A stretch of DNA of 64,000 nucleotides from a virus. This document shows positions 29,101-36,800 of this stretch, one piece after another. The notes under the pieces are model-generated. The model worked only from the letters and a program-made list of their open reading frames with translations, made no database searches and was not told the DNA's origin. A program made the position numbers and the translations under genes. Location of the stretch: positions 62,001 to 126,000 of IMG/VR virus record IMGVR_UViG_3300030419_007131, one strand, 5' to 3'. The number at the start of each line of letters is the position of its first letter. The stretch's first letter is position 1.

Positions 29101-30102
29101 TAATTTACCAGAGGCGGCGGCTGCAGTCGAACCAGATGGGCTGCCGATGAGAGCGCCGATATAAGCCTGTAAGCTAGTATTTTCAGCGTCGTTTAATCCT
29201 GCGGTACCGAGGGTCGTCTCGTTGCTGATGCGCCCATCAACATAAAAGCGCGTAGTTACGCCGGCAGCTGCAGAGAGCATGGTGACCGCATAATGGTGCC
29301 AGCTTCCATCGGCTATCGACGCCGTTGTAACAGAAGCCGGGCAGATGTTTTGACTAAAGAACCCGGTAGAACCAGAGTATGCGGTCAGGCGAAATGGCCC
29401 CACTCCATCAGTAGCTCCCGTTAACTCAAGGCGCAGGCGTGTGTAGTCGGCAGATGAAGACACCACACCATTCCACATATCAAAAATAACTTCTTTTTCT
29501 GTAGAGCCGGTAATGAACTCATCTTTTTTCAACCAAAATTCGATTGTTGAGCCACTGGAGGCTAAATCAAACTCAAGGTTAGAACCCCTATTCTTGGTTG
29601 GTTCATAGTAATTGGAGCCTGTAAAGGTTAGCGCAAGAGGAGACATGCCGTCAGGATTGACGTTTGGTCCGCCCTTGACATGAATGTATTCGTTATTGGC
29701 AGCTGCATTAGGAGCACCGTAGCCATCGGTCAAGGTCGAAGCGCCATAACCGTCTGCTGTTAATATGACATAACCTGTTGTACGCGGATAGCGCTTATCA
29801 AAAATATAGAGATCCAAGTAAGTGGACTCATTCATCCACTCCAGCTTTTCTCTAAGGGACCCATCATAGGGATAAGTATTATAAATGCGCTCTAAAGATT
29901 GCTTGTAGTAAGAAACCGCAGAACCATATCGAGCGAAATTTCCGGGCTTGGAAAAATCGACGTGAGGTATAAACCGTTCTTCCTCAATAATATCCTGTTC
30001 CTGATATCCAACAGATTCAACTTGATCTGCGATTTCGGCAGCAGTCTTATTAGAGAGAGACTGAATGTTTTCTGCAATCTCAAAATACTTCTTGATGCTC
30101 AT
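17125..30102 (-). CDS. Giant LamG-repeat virion protein (4325 residues), probable fibre/adhesin
   Basis: This 12,978-base gene encodes one of the longest proteins expected in a phage. Five LamG/concanavalin-like beta-jellyroll domains are visible, each with a strand of the type TIxxWxx and the hallmark G-x-W-[HR]-H-x-x-V followed by x-Y-V-[DN]-G. They lie at roughly residues 175-365, 1235-1400, 1850-2010, 2240-2440 and 2670-2850. Such domains commonly bind sugars or protein ligands. The N-terminal 180 residues and the block near 540-660 (IYQNIYNNLSYIYKSKGTEK) are helical and may anchor it to the tail. The last 140 residues are a disordered Lys/Ser/Gly/Gln-rich tail ending SSNKKSRK. No transmembrane segment or peptidase motif is seen, which argues against a tape-measure role. 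Host recognition is inferred from the domains. Confidence 0.8.
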   Translation of the reverse strand: MSIKKYFEIAENIQSLSNKTAAEIADQVESVGYQEQDIIEEERFIPHVDFSKPGNFARYGSAVSYYKQSLERIYNTYPYDGSLREKLEWMNESTYLDLYIFDKRYPRTTGYVILTADGYGASTLTDGYGAPNAAANNEYIHVKGGPNVNPDGMSPLALTFTGSNYYEPTKNRGSNLEFDLASSGSTIEFWLKKDEFITGSTEKEVIFDMWNGVVSSSADYTRLRLELTGATDGVGPFRLTAYSGSTGFFSQNICPASVTTASIADGSWHHYAVTMLSAAAGVTTRFYVDGRISNETTLGTAGLNDAENTSLQAYIGALIGSPSGSTAAAASGKLSGSLDEFRYWKTQRTSQDIGRFWFTQVGGGVNSDPTPFIDTSETANVDLGVYFKFNEGITGQSATDSTVLDYSGRFSNGAWTGYNSSSRNTGSAIISSSAATKEFEDPIIYAFHPKVVALNTELELSGSEHDVNNNASMYSSVPSWITEEDDEGSGDLKKLTQILSSYFDTLHLQIGSLNKIKDISYPSGSNKPIPFSERFLGTYGFVAPDLFVDADVLEKLADRSENKIFDKSLHDIKNTIYQNIYNNLSYIYKSKGTEKAFRNLIRCFGIDDELVKINMYADNVQYEMRNSRRNVIVTDRFVNFNTAENQYANVYNYADSSNANSVGYLPSVTSLTGGYSYTLETEVLMPKKLDPESIVYYDTNVVSSSLFGVHGTTETAATTWPSPDRVNFQVYAVRDERTSNNARFVLTGTAGGFVPYLTSPLYEGVYDNTRWNLAVRVRPAKYPIAGLSNSAGAAYGGLDGNYVVELHGVQAEAGDIMQEFTVSGTVSAPPAGFITGSRRVYIGAHREDFTGNVLQTSDVKVNACRFWLDYLNDETLNSHILDTENHGALQPHLYAFQFDTSGSNGDVAKIDTLAFNWEFLTNTGSNASQQFVVDDLASGSATATTFGVLGPLLNRQYTGLGNNFLASSVKAIDKDFVVSSKLNLPENIVSQDMVKVLGTQDQELFTSETRPTDFYFAFEKSMYQVISEEMINSFANLKDLHNLIGDSVEKHRPHYKQLQFMRRKFFEKVSNDTMDFDRFYEFYKWFDSSLSFMLGQLVPASADFSANVRTIIENHLLERPKYRRIFPFLERVGALDITASFNGVNVIDSTAGGSPDDLPAGTLLFSNTSPTKRQIGSSNPTQISNWKHVHAPAHPIYTTTYDYYNTRYVALTQPDAPAPAVAVGYDIALDSSWTSLSSSASTFAGWVKYNPSDGHREWFMFGENGFRRVSLRSSGEVYFSINFTGRNGEWITSGAGISGDSWRHIAVAYDASDTANVPVIYVNGVAQTISVTYQPIGTVPTVNNSARIGSMLDAAFSAGNANETFRAGEIATMSLWGKKLSASEVAEIYNKTTGFAPATGFNPGPQNLTTHSAYSDLVSWWRFGSAANDAVAEIKDQKGVNNASGSWQILNNSRATIETMSAADTAVVGGGTYTTVANYQENKNVYWWRYVAERDDLPLSSSLNPVRADLLNAIRQSYDRRIGAPFRFDAEGAVTFGGVGRPPINRPNALFPAIQPFGPTVSASNVPINIMLSFDTDVEDLIETVDVYHPTFKQRLGFSLDPSINTFGADGGADPDKKANGNIFAPFSLYSSSVRTGYNIQVEQWKSGTMITNLHNDFVNDHDVPAQGPFTEKFVGGRKYRHTELNQGSDTRENRAEGFRLALGADAGSMAASGYSGALGIVPANYPFADTPSGSAEYGYLPDLPMAYRFRDETSKRPVNIKNILMTTASVGTRLSGTILHNPIGNYQKNYQVINSNARTVNDPFFNDQSFSFALNPMAAALRTLSPLANHQGDSNTKSMYFDGGSDGYRDYINIGTAATWDAAIGGAGADAKPFTISLWINLTSITDTLPYLMKFGTSDRYLYIRTDASNILQWTNAPSAWRQSSTTIAADTWYHVVVTYAGGAAGALHIYLNGVNDDGSTNTDSPVAIETNIGALGANGGTNKAFNGYMDEVSIWNKEFSAAEVETLYNNGKPFNLAFLLSYAPSCISWWRMGDDARDSGISGEYIYDQKGNNNGRLGQPATFAPTLTGSAAGWGSLESSDGIQLDYALPDRQGANSNQSIIVNRFSAPGDYRTLSRGYLDPAHEELSVYNASPYRNRQVIDYGIQGSASVDPSIQNSIRVVDQIGKNRGLNQRASLHCGPFGSDAAYGSVTSGSYVTVPSWTKTNRNAKWALGEAGFKSYLAGPAGSMTTQRVNLGTTAAWQDAIGTLSTSSADQAQSYTISMWINRDDDGTTGLRRIFGVGDGPYNSGRYSGLEIVWLGDPDTLGNNGNVDRLYCKIAGASGYFNGSIALRSRRLKRGQWHHLTIVAQSGSSVFDEAVPVLNCYMYLNGELQMDAERVRFQDYLPYEVSNWGFHSLWNRQVRYPLNFTASGGTAPTNFVSGYAALGAATMQIANVAVWNRDLTAREVSDLYDGYHGDGDAIFKKDTFINGLGALYTFDAAAGDTKASGLNRAPTPFASTNYTGVGSVEIIPSWGGALQPPYTTATTAPTQWPPVSEFKIYDNLFVQHAIPQSKQQYKWIADSLVVKTPSTLATVAQVVSSSAGRIYGYDSPACASASTLAQVITGSDHMFYHWEQPNNFVGSLGTSLIDPISVNAHIIGSGSYKSPSEEGPIAGAYSGDFNGVDSKVDIGPASIWKPIVGGAGANANMFTIAGWVKPRAAGGGGYGRVIDFDGARRIFWNGSGLTFELQTATGRHQIVTPTNYFGRSGSTGEWHHFVMTYGGGSNTATPGFPAMRPNYFYVWMDGGDPLAYTGARYRGFNGFVSGSLVNDDVIELPTSTDRCTIGNSGDGTRGWDGNIADILILSRSVAIGTDCYGLSWNWCSLYGVGAPLDPSRIDWNTGSAMVAWWRFDPFAGGKPAAYVKPASKTLPDYNNINYEATKQLGDHLSIATDGTPTTTIYNRSAFALSGSTGIATNVNLSRESVWTAGSTLNITLNNRNGPYGWPTWKQIRGGETKVARLLRKNNLIGTTVYPRAIPNRVGEKVTGYTHPSRPNEFRDFIEAPIAQEASPFYFYFEDNTEDADPINNIMMKAPSFSNQFDYFSHTALDNRLGLKIDLTQPKVYDSIVEFALNSDLSLMMDYSQRIYPAAENAFRATVRGRTAYNVDNIWNSNRQFRSLRYGGASTAITGTLGQPANMIASQSTWPLDAHLNYSVTQSATSSDGSGLLMNLYGTWTQKNGLPRVYGTSWNEREHPSPHAAPTYALRVPAGNTQGDGSAAEGAANRIVSASEVAFGGDTVWMAPSQAGKDPYKNYTLISDRIRAVGKDYSILPEFRISSHMKYLLEDQGGDFLSPVDNIFELSGAAVSSSLEEGFYRTYTNSDFLKYFKVVDDDLNEKRSGDLMIVRDKVSLKCDALLKFVPYRGFYPAERTVELARIFSQSYGPQLCYMTGTFTDPADITHTARVAPGLPLRPIMEPLMSPGILFNTIKSGLATSDFILMGTQIGNAIPDLVPEFACAGDQRAVDKDGNYYGTHRGNPGNWFEAYGQDANVLWQSSGSGPQTEDLSSFGMSLGAAMMTQLPFEALYNPTQYFSNEWLKTRITKWGARDASVDVTALSNYPNGRLNVLLDRHPSSSYSWGPASLRKERTPPGVSSTGAFAFGLLFTGSVASSSAPERNIFSAPACALHGPLYEHAIDNFLCETTNMFVSELTNFQSAREENFRKVVDGTTYTMVMRLYRSDVNPLCARSSSAEVKFDMYSRRSAFGPPVGASVRAASVNSLPHKQGGPWSLSFSHVTPPYYDGSATVKFVYSASSSGYPTLNDIISNTTTEFFREEYTPNLNAANASIGAGDPNADIRMQIDNSFNLLERLQQVPDQTVTQKDRWLIQSKFETPILNFAGVSTGSVPAESYVQTDATASATQMITRGMWHQYGNRCTGGDGVWVTLEDGSGESLADVVGFKVGTPQRVGKPKKEYKLEEAIVAIPFKSIKNRREFIKFPEQEVRTVSKDGKLLESFTQPDPRSQTYKNLVAAMDKYVFPPRFNFVDFDTVDAILMYVFEFSTKLTEKDITDIWQNLPPDLDDRFEHAETEVEEKELVDLILDKGDDIQWLVFKVKRKAKKDFEVYRRSLVTDNVSALTPRITTPYSYNWPYDYFSLVELAKIEEEVQYVSADMKIGLDLSEGEQLTIRRPDPVGRVAPNQPPGTADADCGTDDKGTGKSRTGGKSGGKYQDKGPSKSGGKSGSRYQNKRSSKSGSKTGAKTQNREQKQKQDKVDRTTESWKSRKNQKQDKSQSKKSNKKQSRGQLQKSNKKSQQSKRRSGTYTQNKSRNKSGGSYSSNKKSRK

Positions 30103-30109
30103 ATTCTAA

Positions 30110-31654
30110 TTATTCTTCAACCCTAAATTTAAACGTCTGAGGTTGTTCCTCCCACGACCCTATACTGTCATTATAATAAGCGAGCTTTATTTCATACATA
30201 TAATCCGGCGCTAACATTGAAATATCAAGATCAAAATAGTTGCCCGCGTCGTCATATGAAAGATATGTACTAAGATCAGATCCTGTCCCAAATGGAATAG
30301 CTACATAGTTGTCCGTTACGCGTGTAACAGAAAAGGAGGCGCTTTCCATAATGTCAGTTGGATTATTGGCGGTCGATACAGTATAAACGGTAGGACTCCA
30401 ATCCTTGTCTCTAATGAAAAACCTAAACCTAGATGTATCTGTTTGAGAATATTTTTTCTTCAAGTTAGTGCAAGAGGTGATTTTGTTAAAAGTGGGCGCC
30501 GAAGCATACGTGGGAAAAAGCTCCGGGTAGAAAGAGCCTGTGCGGAACTCTACGCCGCCGGAGTGCCAAACGTCATGCATGGCCAGCACACGCGTCGAGG
30601 CGGCCGTCAGGGCCACCTCACACTTATATATGCCCGGGCTTACATAGCTAGCCGTCGCATTAAGGTCGCCCGACGCTGCAACGCCACCGCCGACAGGGAG
30701 AACGAGTTTAGAAGCAGTGGGCGCACTGTTTGAGCTAGAATAAAAAGAAACCAGTAAGTTATTGGTGCCGACTGCTGGAATGTTCACGAGGCGCCCTCGA
30801 ACATAATTGTACAAATATAAGGTATTAAGATTGTCCGCAGCGGGGGCGGCGGAGCTTGAATAATAAATGTTCTCCCTGTTATCCATTATGCGGGAGTCCC
30901 ACCGAGCTTCAATCAGCGGCCGCTTAAAAAAGAACTCAGTAGAACGAGCAAAAAACTTCTTAGTATAATAGGATTCTTGGGCCCCCTGGATGTTGTTAAT
31001 AAGAACTGACGTGTCTTGACCTGTAGAGCTTGAGAAATATGCCTCTTGGCTGGCAGTAAGTCGTACGCCAAACCCATAGTTGTTAATGACCCCAATCGCA
31101 GGAGTGACTCCCTCAAACTTTAGCCACTCTTCGATTATGTGACTCACATCAAGCTCTATATCCTCATAGCCTTGCGGAAACGAAACATTATAGTTAGATG
31201 CTGTTAGATAATCTCCACCAATGGAGGTCCAAAATGTAGAATTATCCGACTTACTCCAGTTGGCTGAACCAAAGTCTTGATAGTTGTCCATATCTAAGCC
31301 GGTGCCTTCGGCCCAAGACCGTGAGACCGGGGCGATTACAAGATTAAATCCTTGTGGTAACGTCCAGGGATGGCGGGCGTTAAACATCCTTAAGTAAAAT
31401 GAAACGCTTCCTGATGCAGGAATACTACCAGCCGTCCTCTGGGCTGCTATGGTTGAAACAGGAAACTGAATTAGGACCCGGGACAACTCTTGGGATTGTC
31501 CAGTTGTTGAGCCGGAACTCTGCCCATAAATAGAAAAGATTTCTAATGAATCGGCATAGCCCATATTAGAGCCGGTGCCCCTCAGGCGCAAGTTGTCTTC
31601 AAACGCATTCGTTATTGTTGTATCTGCGCTAGCTGTATATCTTACAATGGCCAT
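30110..31654 (-). CDS. DNRLRE-like beta-sandwich virion protein
   Basis: This 514-residue protein opens with a pattern typical of DNRLRE-type carbohydrate-binding beta-sandwiches: MAIVRYTASADTTITNAFED, a polar loop, then LSRVLIQFPVSTI, SVSFYLRMFNA and an APVSRSWAEGTG segment. That family is found in secreted and surface proteins. The latter half is beta-rich and ends in WEEQPQTFKFRVEE, a further sandwich-like strand set. It lies between the gp6-like baseplate gene and the giant LamG protein, so a baseplate-proximal fibre or connector is plausible. The ATG shares a base with the TAA stop of the gp6-like gene (TAATG). The DNRLRE assignment rests on pattern recognition alone and is moderate. Confidence 0.55.
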   Translation of the reverse strand: MAIVRYTASADTTITNAFEDNLRLRGTGSNMGYADSLEIFSIYGQSSGSTTGQSQELSRVLIQFPVSTIAAQRTAGSIPASGSVSFYLRMFNARHPWTLPQGFNLVIAPVSRSWAEGTGLDMDNYQDFGSANWSKSDNSTFWTSIGGDYLTASNYNVSFPQGYEDIELDVSHIIEEWLKFEGVTPAIGVINNYGFGVRLTASQEAYFSSSTGQDTSVLINNIQGAQESYYTKKFFARSTEFFFKRPLIEARWDSRIMDNRENIYYSSSAAPAADNLNTLYLYNYVRGRLVNIPAVGTNNLLVSFYSSSNSAPTASKLVLPVGGGVAASGDLNATASYVSPGIYKCEVALTAASTRVLAMHDVWHSGGVEFRTGSFYPELFPTYASAPTFNKITSCTNLKKKYSQTDTSRFRFFIRDKDWSPTVYTVSTANNPTDIMESASFSVTRVTDNYVAIPFGTGSDLSTYLSYDDAGNYFDLDISMLAPDYMYEIKLAYYNDSIGSWEEQPQTFKFRVEE

Positions 31655-33453
31655 TATTGGACGGAGCCCCTAATGTCTATGTTTGGAAACTTCATTTCAA
31701 AAACACTATTGATATCTGCTTCTATGCGGCGCCCATCTGCTGTAAGGGCCCCATTAAAATCGAACGAGGAGTTGGCATAGGCGCCGCCTTCCTTGCCCTC
31801 TATCTCTAAATCTATTACATCAATAATTCCCGGAACCTTCTGTAACACTTTATAGAACTCAGTTATCAAGATGGACTCTCCGATCTCGTACTGGTTATTG
31901 GCCAGCCATGCACGGAGTGCAGCATTGGCCTTATTAAGCACCGTGAATCGATCGGCATTGAGGTCCAAAGCCACGACGTATTTGATTCCAAAGTTAACGA
32001 TGACTGCATTTAGTATGTCTACGGTATCGTTGATCATTTTATATTGCAGAAGCCACGTTTTTAAATTATTTTTTAGTGTCTCATTAGGGATAGTTAGCTT
32101 TCCGCTAGAATCTTCTGAGATTGTGTAGACATTAATATTCCTCTTCATGGCGCTGAAGTCTCTTTCTATTGCCACTCGCTTAAGGGAACCAAATTTGCCA
32201 GGCATCCCATAACAGATGGCCTGATAGTCCTCTATCGTAACGGCCCTGTTTTGAGTTGCATAATAGCCGTACACGCGTTGCCTGATCTCGTCCGAGGATG
32301 GAAGAGAAATATCTCCTACGAACTGCTCTTCGTTTGTAACCTCTAGAGAGTTACGAATACTGGCACGAGTAGCAGCCGCCAAAGTTGATTGTGCAACAAA
32401 CTTAAATCTTGTTGATTCTACAGTGTTAATGGTACCAACCCCTGCATTAACATCATCTGTAGTATTAACTCGGAATCCCACTCGCACCGTCGTGTTAGCT
32501 GGCGCAATACCGAACTTATCGCTATTGATAAGGTTTGTGGGGTCAAAGTCTTCATCAGTAGTGTAGTCGCGCCCATTCATGTTTAACACTAAACTAGACG
32601 GATCAACCACCGAATTGGATAAAAGCTCCGAATCCGAACCGTATCCGAACTGTAAATAAGTTGTAGTATCGGAGGGCTCTACCACAAACCGACGAGCGAC
32701 GGGAATAGCTTTCATAACATTTCTTACTGTGCCATTGGTAGCGGTGTTGGTATTGCGAATACCTTTGTATATAACGTTTTGAGACAAATGATTTACTTGA
32801 ATATACTCATGCCCTTCTGAATCAAAGCAGTCGATCACCTCGGCGACGTTCGTCAGCCCTAAATCTAGTCGACGGAAGCGCTCAAAGGCACCTATAGTAA
32901 ACTCTTTATAAGATGCGCGGCCGGAAACGGCGCGCCCTTGCGCTCTGATGACAAAATTAGTAGGATTGCCAGTAGTGGTGTCAACGGTACCAACCACTAT
33001 CTGATTGCCGGACTGGCCAAAGTCTACATCTTCTAATAAAGTATAAGAACCGCCGCCGGTGGATCCGAAGATTGCGCCAGCCTGTAAAACCGGTGCGTAG
33101 TTAAGATCGGGGCCGGCGGCATTAGAATTGGCAGGGATTTGGATATAAAAGGTAAGCACCCCATAAGAAGAGGGGCTCCTATTGAGCTTGAAGCCCATTT
33201 GGCGGGCAAGGCGAATGACATTATTATACTCAACTGCAGTTTCTAGAAAGCTCTCGTTGGCCTGGTAATCTACATAGAAAGAGAGAATATCCCCGATGTA
33301 TGCTACCGTATCAAGCATGAGGGAGCCAAAAGAGGCTTTATTAAAGTCTTTATAGGTATTTGGATAATACCTTTTGGCATAATTTTCAAGATCTTGTCGA
33401 ATCGAATCAAAATCTCTACTTGTATAATCTATGGGGAGTAATTTCTTAGACAT
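31654..33453 (-). CDS. Baseplate wedge protein, T4 gp6-like (baseplate J family)
   Basis: This 599-residue protein is a close match in layout to T4 gp6 (660 residues). The N-terminus has the family's typical opening, DYTSRDFDSIRQDLENYA, followed by KASFGSLMLDTVAYIGDILS and FYVDYQANESFLETA, the conserved helix pair. In the middle, RQRVYGYYATQNRAVTIEDY and YGMPGKFGSLKRVAIERD are the second conserved block. Near the end, ILITEFYKVLQKVPGIIDVI is the J-domain-like segment. In contractile tails, gp6 forms the ring that links baseplate wedges. The next gene upstream is a gp25-like wedge component, the pairing seen in many contractile systems. This is the strongest evidence that the phage is a myovirus. 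Confidence 0.88.
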   Translation of the reverse strand: MSKKLLPIDYTSRDFDSIRQDLENYAKRYYPNTYKDFNKASFGSLMLDTVAYIGDILSFYVDYQANESFLETAVEYNNVIRLARQMGFKLNRSPSSYGVLTFYIQIPANSNAAGPDLNYAPVLQAGAIFGSTGGGSYTLLEDVDFGQSGNQIVVGTVDTTTGNPTNFVIRAQGRAVSGRASYKEFTIGAFERFRRLDLGLTNVAEVIDCFDSEGHEYIQVNHLSQNVIYKGIRNTNTATNGTVRNVMKAIPVARRFVVEPSDTTTYLQFGYGSDSELLSNSVVDPSSLVLNMNGRDYTTDEDFDPTNLINSDKFGIAPANTTVRVGFRVNTTDDVNAGVGTINTVESTRFKFVAQSTLAAATRASIRNSLEVTNEEQFVGDISLPSSDEIRQRVYGYYATQNRAVTIEDYQAICYGMPGKFGSLKRVAIERDFSAMKRNINVYTISEDSSGKLTIPNETLKNNLKTWLLQYKMINDTVDILNAVIVNFGIKYVVALDLNADRFTVLNKANAALRAWLANNQYEIGESILITEFYKVLQKVPGIIDVIDLEIEGKEGGAYANSSFDFNGALTADGRRIEADINSVFEMKFPNIDIRGSVQ

Positions 33454-33469
33454 AATGGTATCTCGTTAA

Positions 33470-33862
33470 TTAGTTATTTACCTTAATTTCTAATACCGTA
33501 TTTTGCTGCAAAGGCACAATAGTAAAAGATATAGCTAGGTTTATGGTGTAGGGATGTAAGTTAGGATTTGATTCGGGTGTTTGGAAATCAATATTGTCAA
33601 TTCTTATATAGGGCAGATGAATGGCCACCTGTTCCCGGATGCGTCCGGCGACATCAGAGTAGGTTACAACCGTATTTGGTTCAAACAAATATTGTTTAAG
33701 ACCCACTCCAAAAGTCGGATACATAATGCGTTCGCCTGGTACCGTAAGAATCAGCATCTTAAGGTTTTGTTTGGCCAAAGACTCAAAAGTCCTATTAAGG
33801 TCGTAGGGGCCAAAAACGTCATTGGTGCTTAGCGGTAACTTAACTGATAATCCTGCAGCCAT
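33470..33862 (-). CDS. Baseplate wedge protein, T4 gp25-like
   Basis: This 130-residue protein has the size and pattern of the gp25/W family of contractile-tail baseplate proteins. A conserved central block LKMLILTVPGERIMYPTFGV is followed by GLKQYLFEPN, with the invariant PGERxMxPxFGxGLxxxLFEP core. The C-terminal half is a beta-rich domain (YTINLAISFTIVPLQQNTVL). gp25 sits at the inner baseplate and starts sheath polymerisation; its resemblance to a lysozyme name is historical. It lies between the 1781-residue gene and the gp6-like gene, three bases from the former, and shares their operon. The assignment is confident. Confidence 0.9.
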   Translation of the reverse strand: MAAGLSVKLPLSTNDVFGPYDLNRTFESLAKQNLKMLILTVPGERIMYPTFGVGLKQYLFEPNTVVTYSDVAGRIREQVAIHLPYIRIDNIDFQTPESNPNLHPYTINLAISFTIVPLQQNTVLEIKVNN

Positions 33863-33864
33863 TT

Positions 33865-36800
33865 TTATTCTTCATCCTCCTCACAACGCGTAGCTTCGCC
33901 GCGGCCTGTAAGATCTGCATTTGCGTTTCCGCCAAAACCAAAGTCAGCAGCCACATTAGCATCTGGGCCTGGAAGCTCGATATTAATTAGTGAGAGTAGC
34001 AAATAAATCAGTCCCAAAGGAGTGGGAGGAATCATTAGCATGCCACTAATGGTACCTGTGAAGTCAACCCCATCCAGAGAGATGCGTGGAAAGAAGTTGG
34101 TGGGAGGATCTGGGGCGCCTTCAGGCTTGGGAAAATCTCCCATCGCTGCCGCAATCATACACAGGATAATCCCTAGCAAGTCTGAGCCACTCAGGGGACT
34201 GTCGGGGAACTGGTCCAGTACCTTGTCTAATTCGGCCGCTAACGCATTAAAGGCTGCGCCTGTACCAGTTTTAATAATCTTTGTGACCACAACATGAGGA
34301 TCAATCATCTCAATGACACCCTTAAGAATATTAATAGGAGTCATGATGAGCATCTTCAAAATATAGTCGCGTGCCATCGTATCGGTATTCGGGGTATCCA
34401 TACTGAGCGCTGTGTTGCGTGCGGCGCTGCGGCGGATTCGGGGACGAGTATCAAAATGATCTTGGTTTTGAATGGTTTGCGACAGAATACTTATCACCCT
34501 ATCCTTGGTGGTCTGCATCGCATCCTCGATATCACTAAAATAAAGATTAGTAAGATAAAAATTCTGGATGATTGGTATCAGTGTGATTAATTCCTGGCTG
34601 AACACACTACTAAAATAATCTTTATATTCCGGCTGGGCCAGGATGTGGTCTATCTCTAGAGGGTTGAGCGGTACATCATCGAACATTGCCGAATATGATT
34701 TGTCGTGTTGTGCGCCATTATAGTCTCCAGCGCCAGGTACGAGCGGCGCTGCAGCGTCCGGTACCCTAAGTGGTTCTGAAATTTCCAACAAAAGGACGGG
34801 ACCCTTCTGGGTAGCTGTGCCGGCTGTAATATTTTGCCAAAGTCGGAACTCTACGTCGACCGTACCAGTGTTGTAGGCCACGTGGGTGCGTGTCCAAAAT
34901 ACACGATGAACTGAGCGGTCGGCCGGAGGGTTGAAATAGGAGGGCTGAGCAGGTCGGGTGAGATCATTTCCAAATGTCCTCACTATTTCTTCAGTTTTTA
35001 GTTTGAGTTGTTGTTTCCATCCAATTGTCCCTATAAAAGCTCGCCGGCGCTTGCCGGTCTGTTTCCCTTCCGGATCGATTGCTGTGATTTGCTGGTCGTT
35101 CAGGCCTGCGTACATCTCATCGAAAGATCGCGGTACCGTGTATGCTTTAAAAGAAGATAAGAAGAGGTCTTCCAGGGTCTTTTCACTCGTCATTGGGGTT
35201 GCTTCGGTTAAAGCATTTGAAACAGGACCTGGTGAATCCAGAGTACCCATAGAAAGTGTAATCCTCTGTTCGGTTAAGAAATCTACAATCTGGTAAAAAT
35301 CATCATCATTATATCTAAAGAGTGTCCCGGCCGGGAACACGATGTTGCCGTCCAGATCTTTAATCCCGGCAGATCCATCGGCCGAGACTCTTTTTACCTT
35401 GCGGTTAAAAATGTCTATAATCGCATTTCTAATCTTCTCAGATTCGGTGTATACCACGGCTTCTTCAAAGCGGCCACGAGTTTTAGGGCAGTCGCCTTCT
35501 ACAGCTGCAGCAGCTTCTTGCTCTCTGGCATACTTGGCGGCAGCCCGGGCGTCGACGGAATCAAAATATCTATCGATAGAGCCCCTGATTTGATCTCGCA
35601 TATAAACAACAATGAATTCTTTACCAAAGAGATCATCGAGTTTGATCGCTGAAAATACAAAAATGTTTTTTATGATAAACTCGGCTATATGAACTTGTAT
35701 CAACAGCAAAAACATGCCTATCTTAATCGTGTCCCTCAGGCGATTGCGCGACGGAATGTCAGAGTCCTGGCACGCAGACTCTAAATATTCGTCTTGCATT
35801 TGGTCAAAAATACCCTGGACGTCTAAGAGGTCGGCCACATCACCAACTGCACAGTTGAGATTATCATGGAAAAAGTTAACTGCATTTAAAGACGCGGCAT
35901 CAAAAATACCATTGGCGATAAAATAATCAAATACCTGATCAAGGATCTCGGCATAAGTGTAAGGAAAGTATTTTCGTTCTGCCGTGGCAAGACCATTCGC
36001 GCCGACTACATCCTTGATCGCATCGACATACGGTACCAAACTTAAGTTATTAAAATCTTCTACCACTTCCGATTTAAACTCGTCGATTTGATTGGAGGTG
36101 CCCAGAATGTCAGATAAACTCACGGTCAAAGGATCGGCTATCACCTTGTCATCTGTTGCATCAACATAGCCCACATAATTCAGCTGAATGCTTTGTTCGG
36201 TTCCCCCGGTGCGGCGTGGAAACGAAAAAGTTATCTTCTCGCGCTCAATCCCGCTGTATAGTCTGTGCTGCGAGTCGAAATATTCCCCAACGAAGTGATT
36301 CCTGACTGTATATTTCTGATTGTCATCATCCCATAACCTTGCCCGTGACATGTCGATATAATTGATAAACTTGTCATAAAACTGGCGCTTAAATACATAT
36401 TGAGTTGTTACGGGGCCGCCTGGGTTGTTATTTACCGAAGTTGCTATCTCTGTGACAGCTTCTTGGACCTCATTAAGTTTAGCTTGAAACGAGGGCAAGT
36501 CCAGGGCTGCTTGCAGCTGGATCCCGATTGAAGCTGCAGTTTGTCCTACAAGATCCGGATTTTCAGCGATGCAAGCTTGAAGCATGTCCGCGAACGGGGC
36601 GCCGGCGGCGTCAGTGTCTTGAAACATACTAATAACGCCCTCAAGAAATTCGAGGCTTCCTGAATTTGCTTGCGGAAGTTCTGGCCACTCAGAGGGGTCT
36701 ATCCCTACTTCGTTATCTTCAAAATCTGTATTCGTAAGACCTGAGGTAGGGTTGGCGCTTAAACTAGTATCTAAAAGAATTCGTTTAACAGCGTCTGCCG

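Noticed and set aside
17125-30102. The giant protein as tail tape measure
   Set aside because: A tape measure is usually helical with membrane segments. This protein is beta-rich with LamG domains and none of those features.
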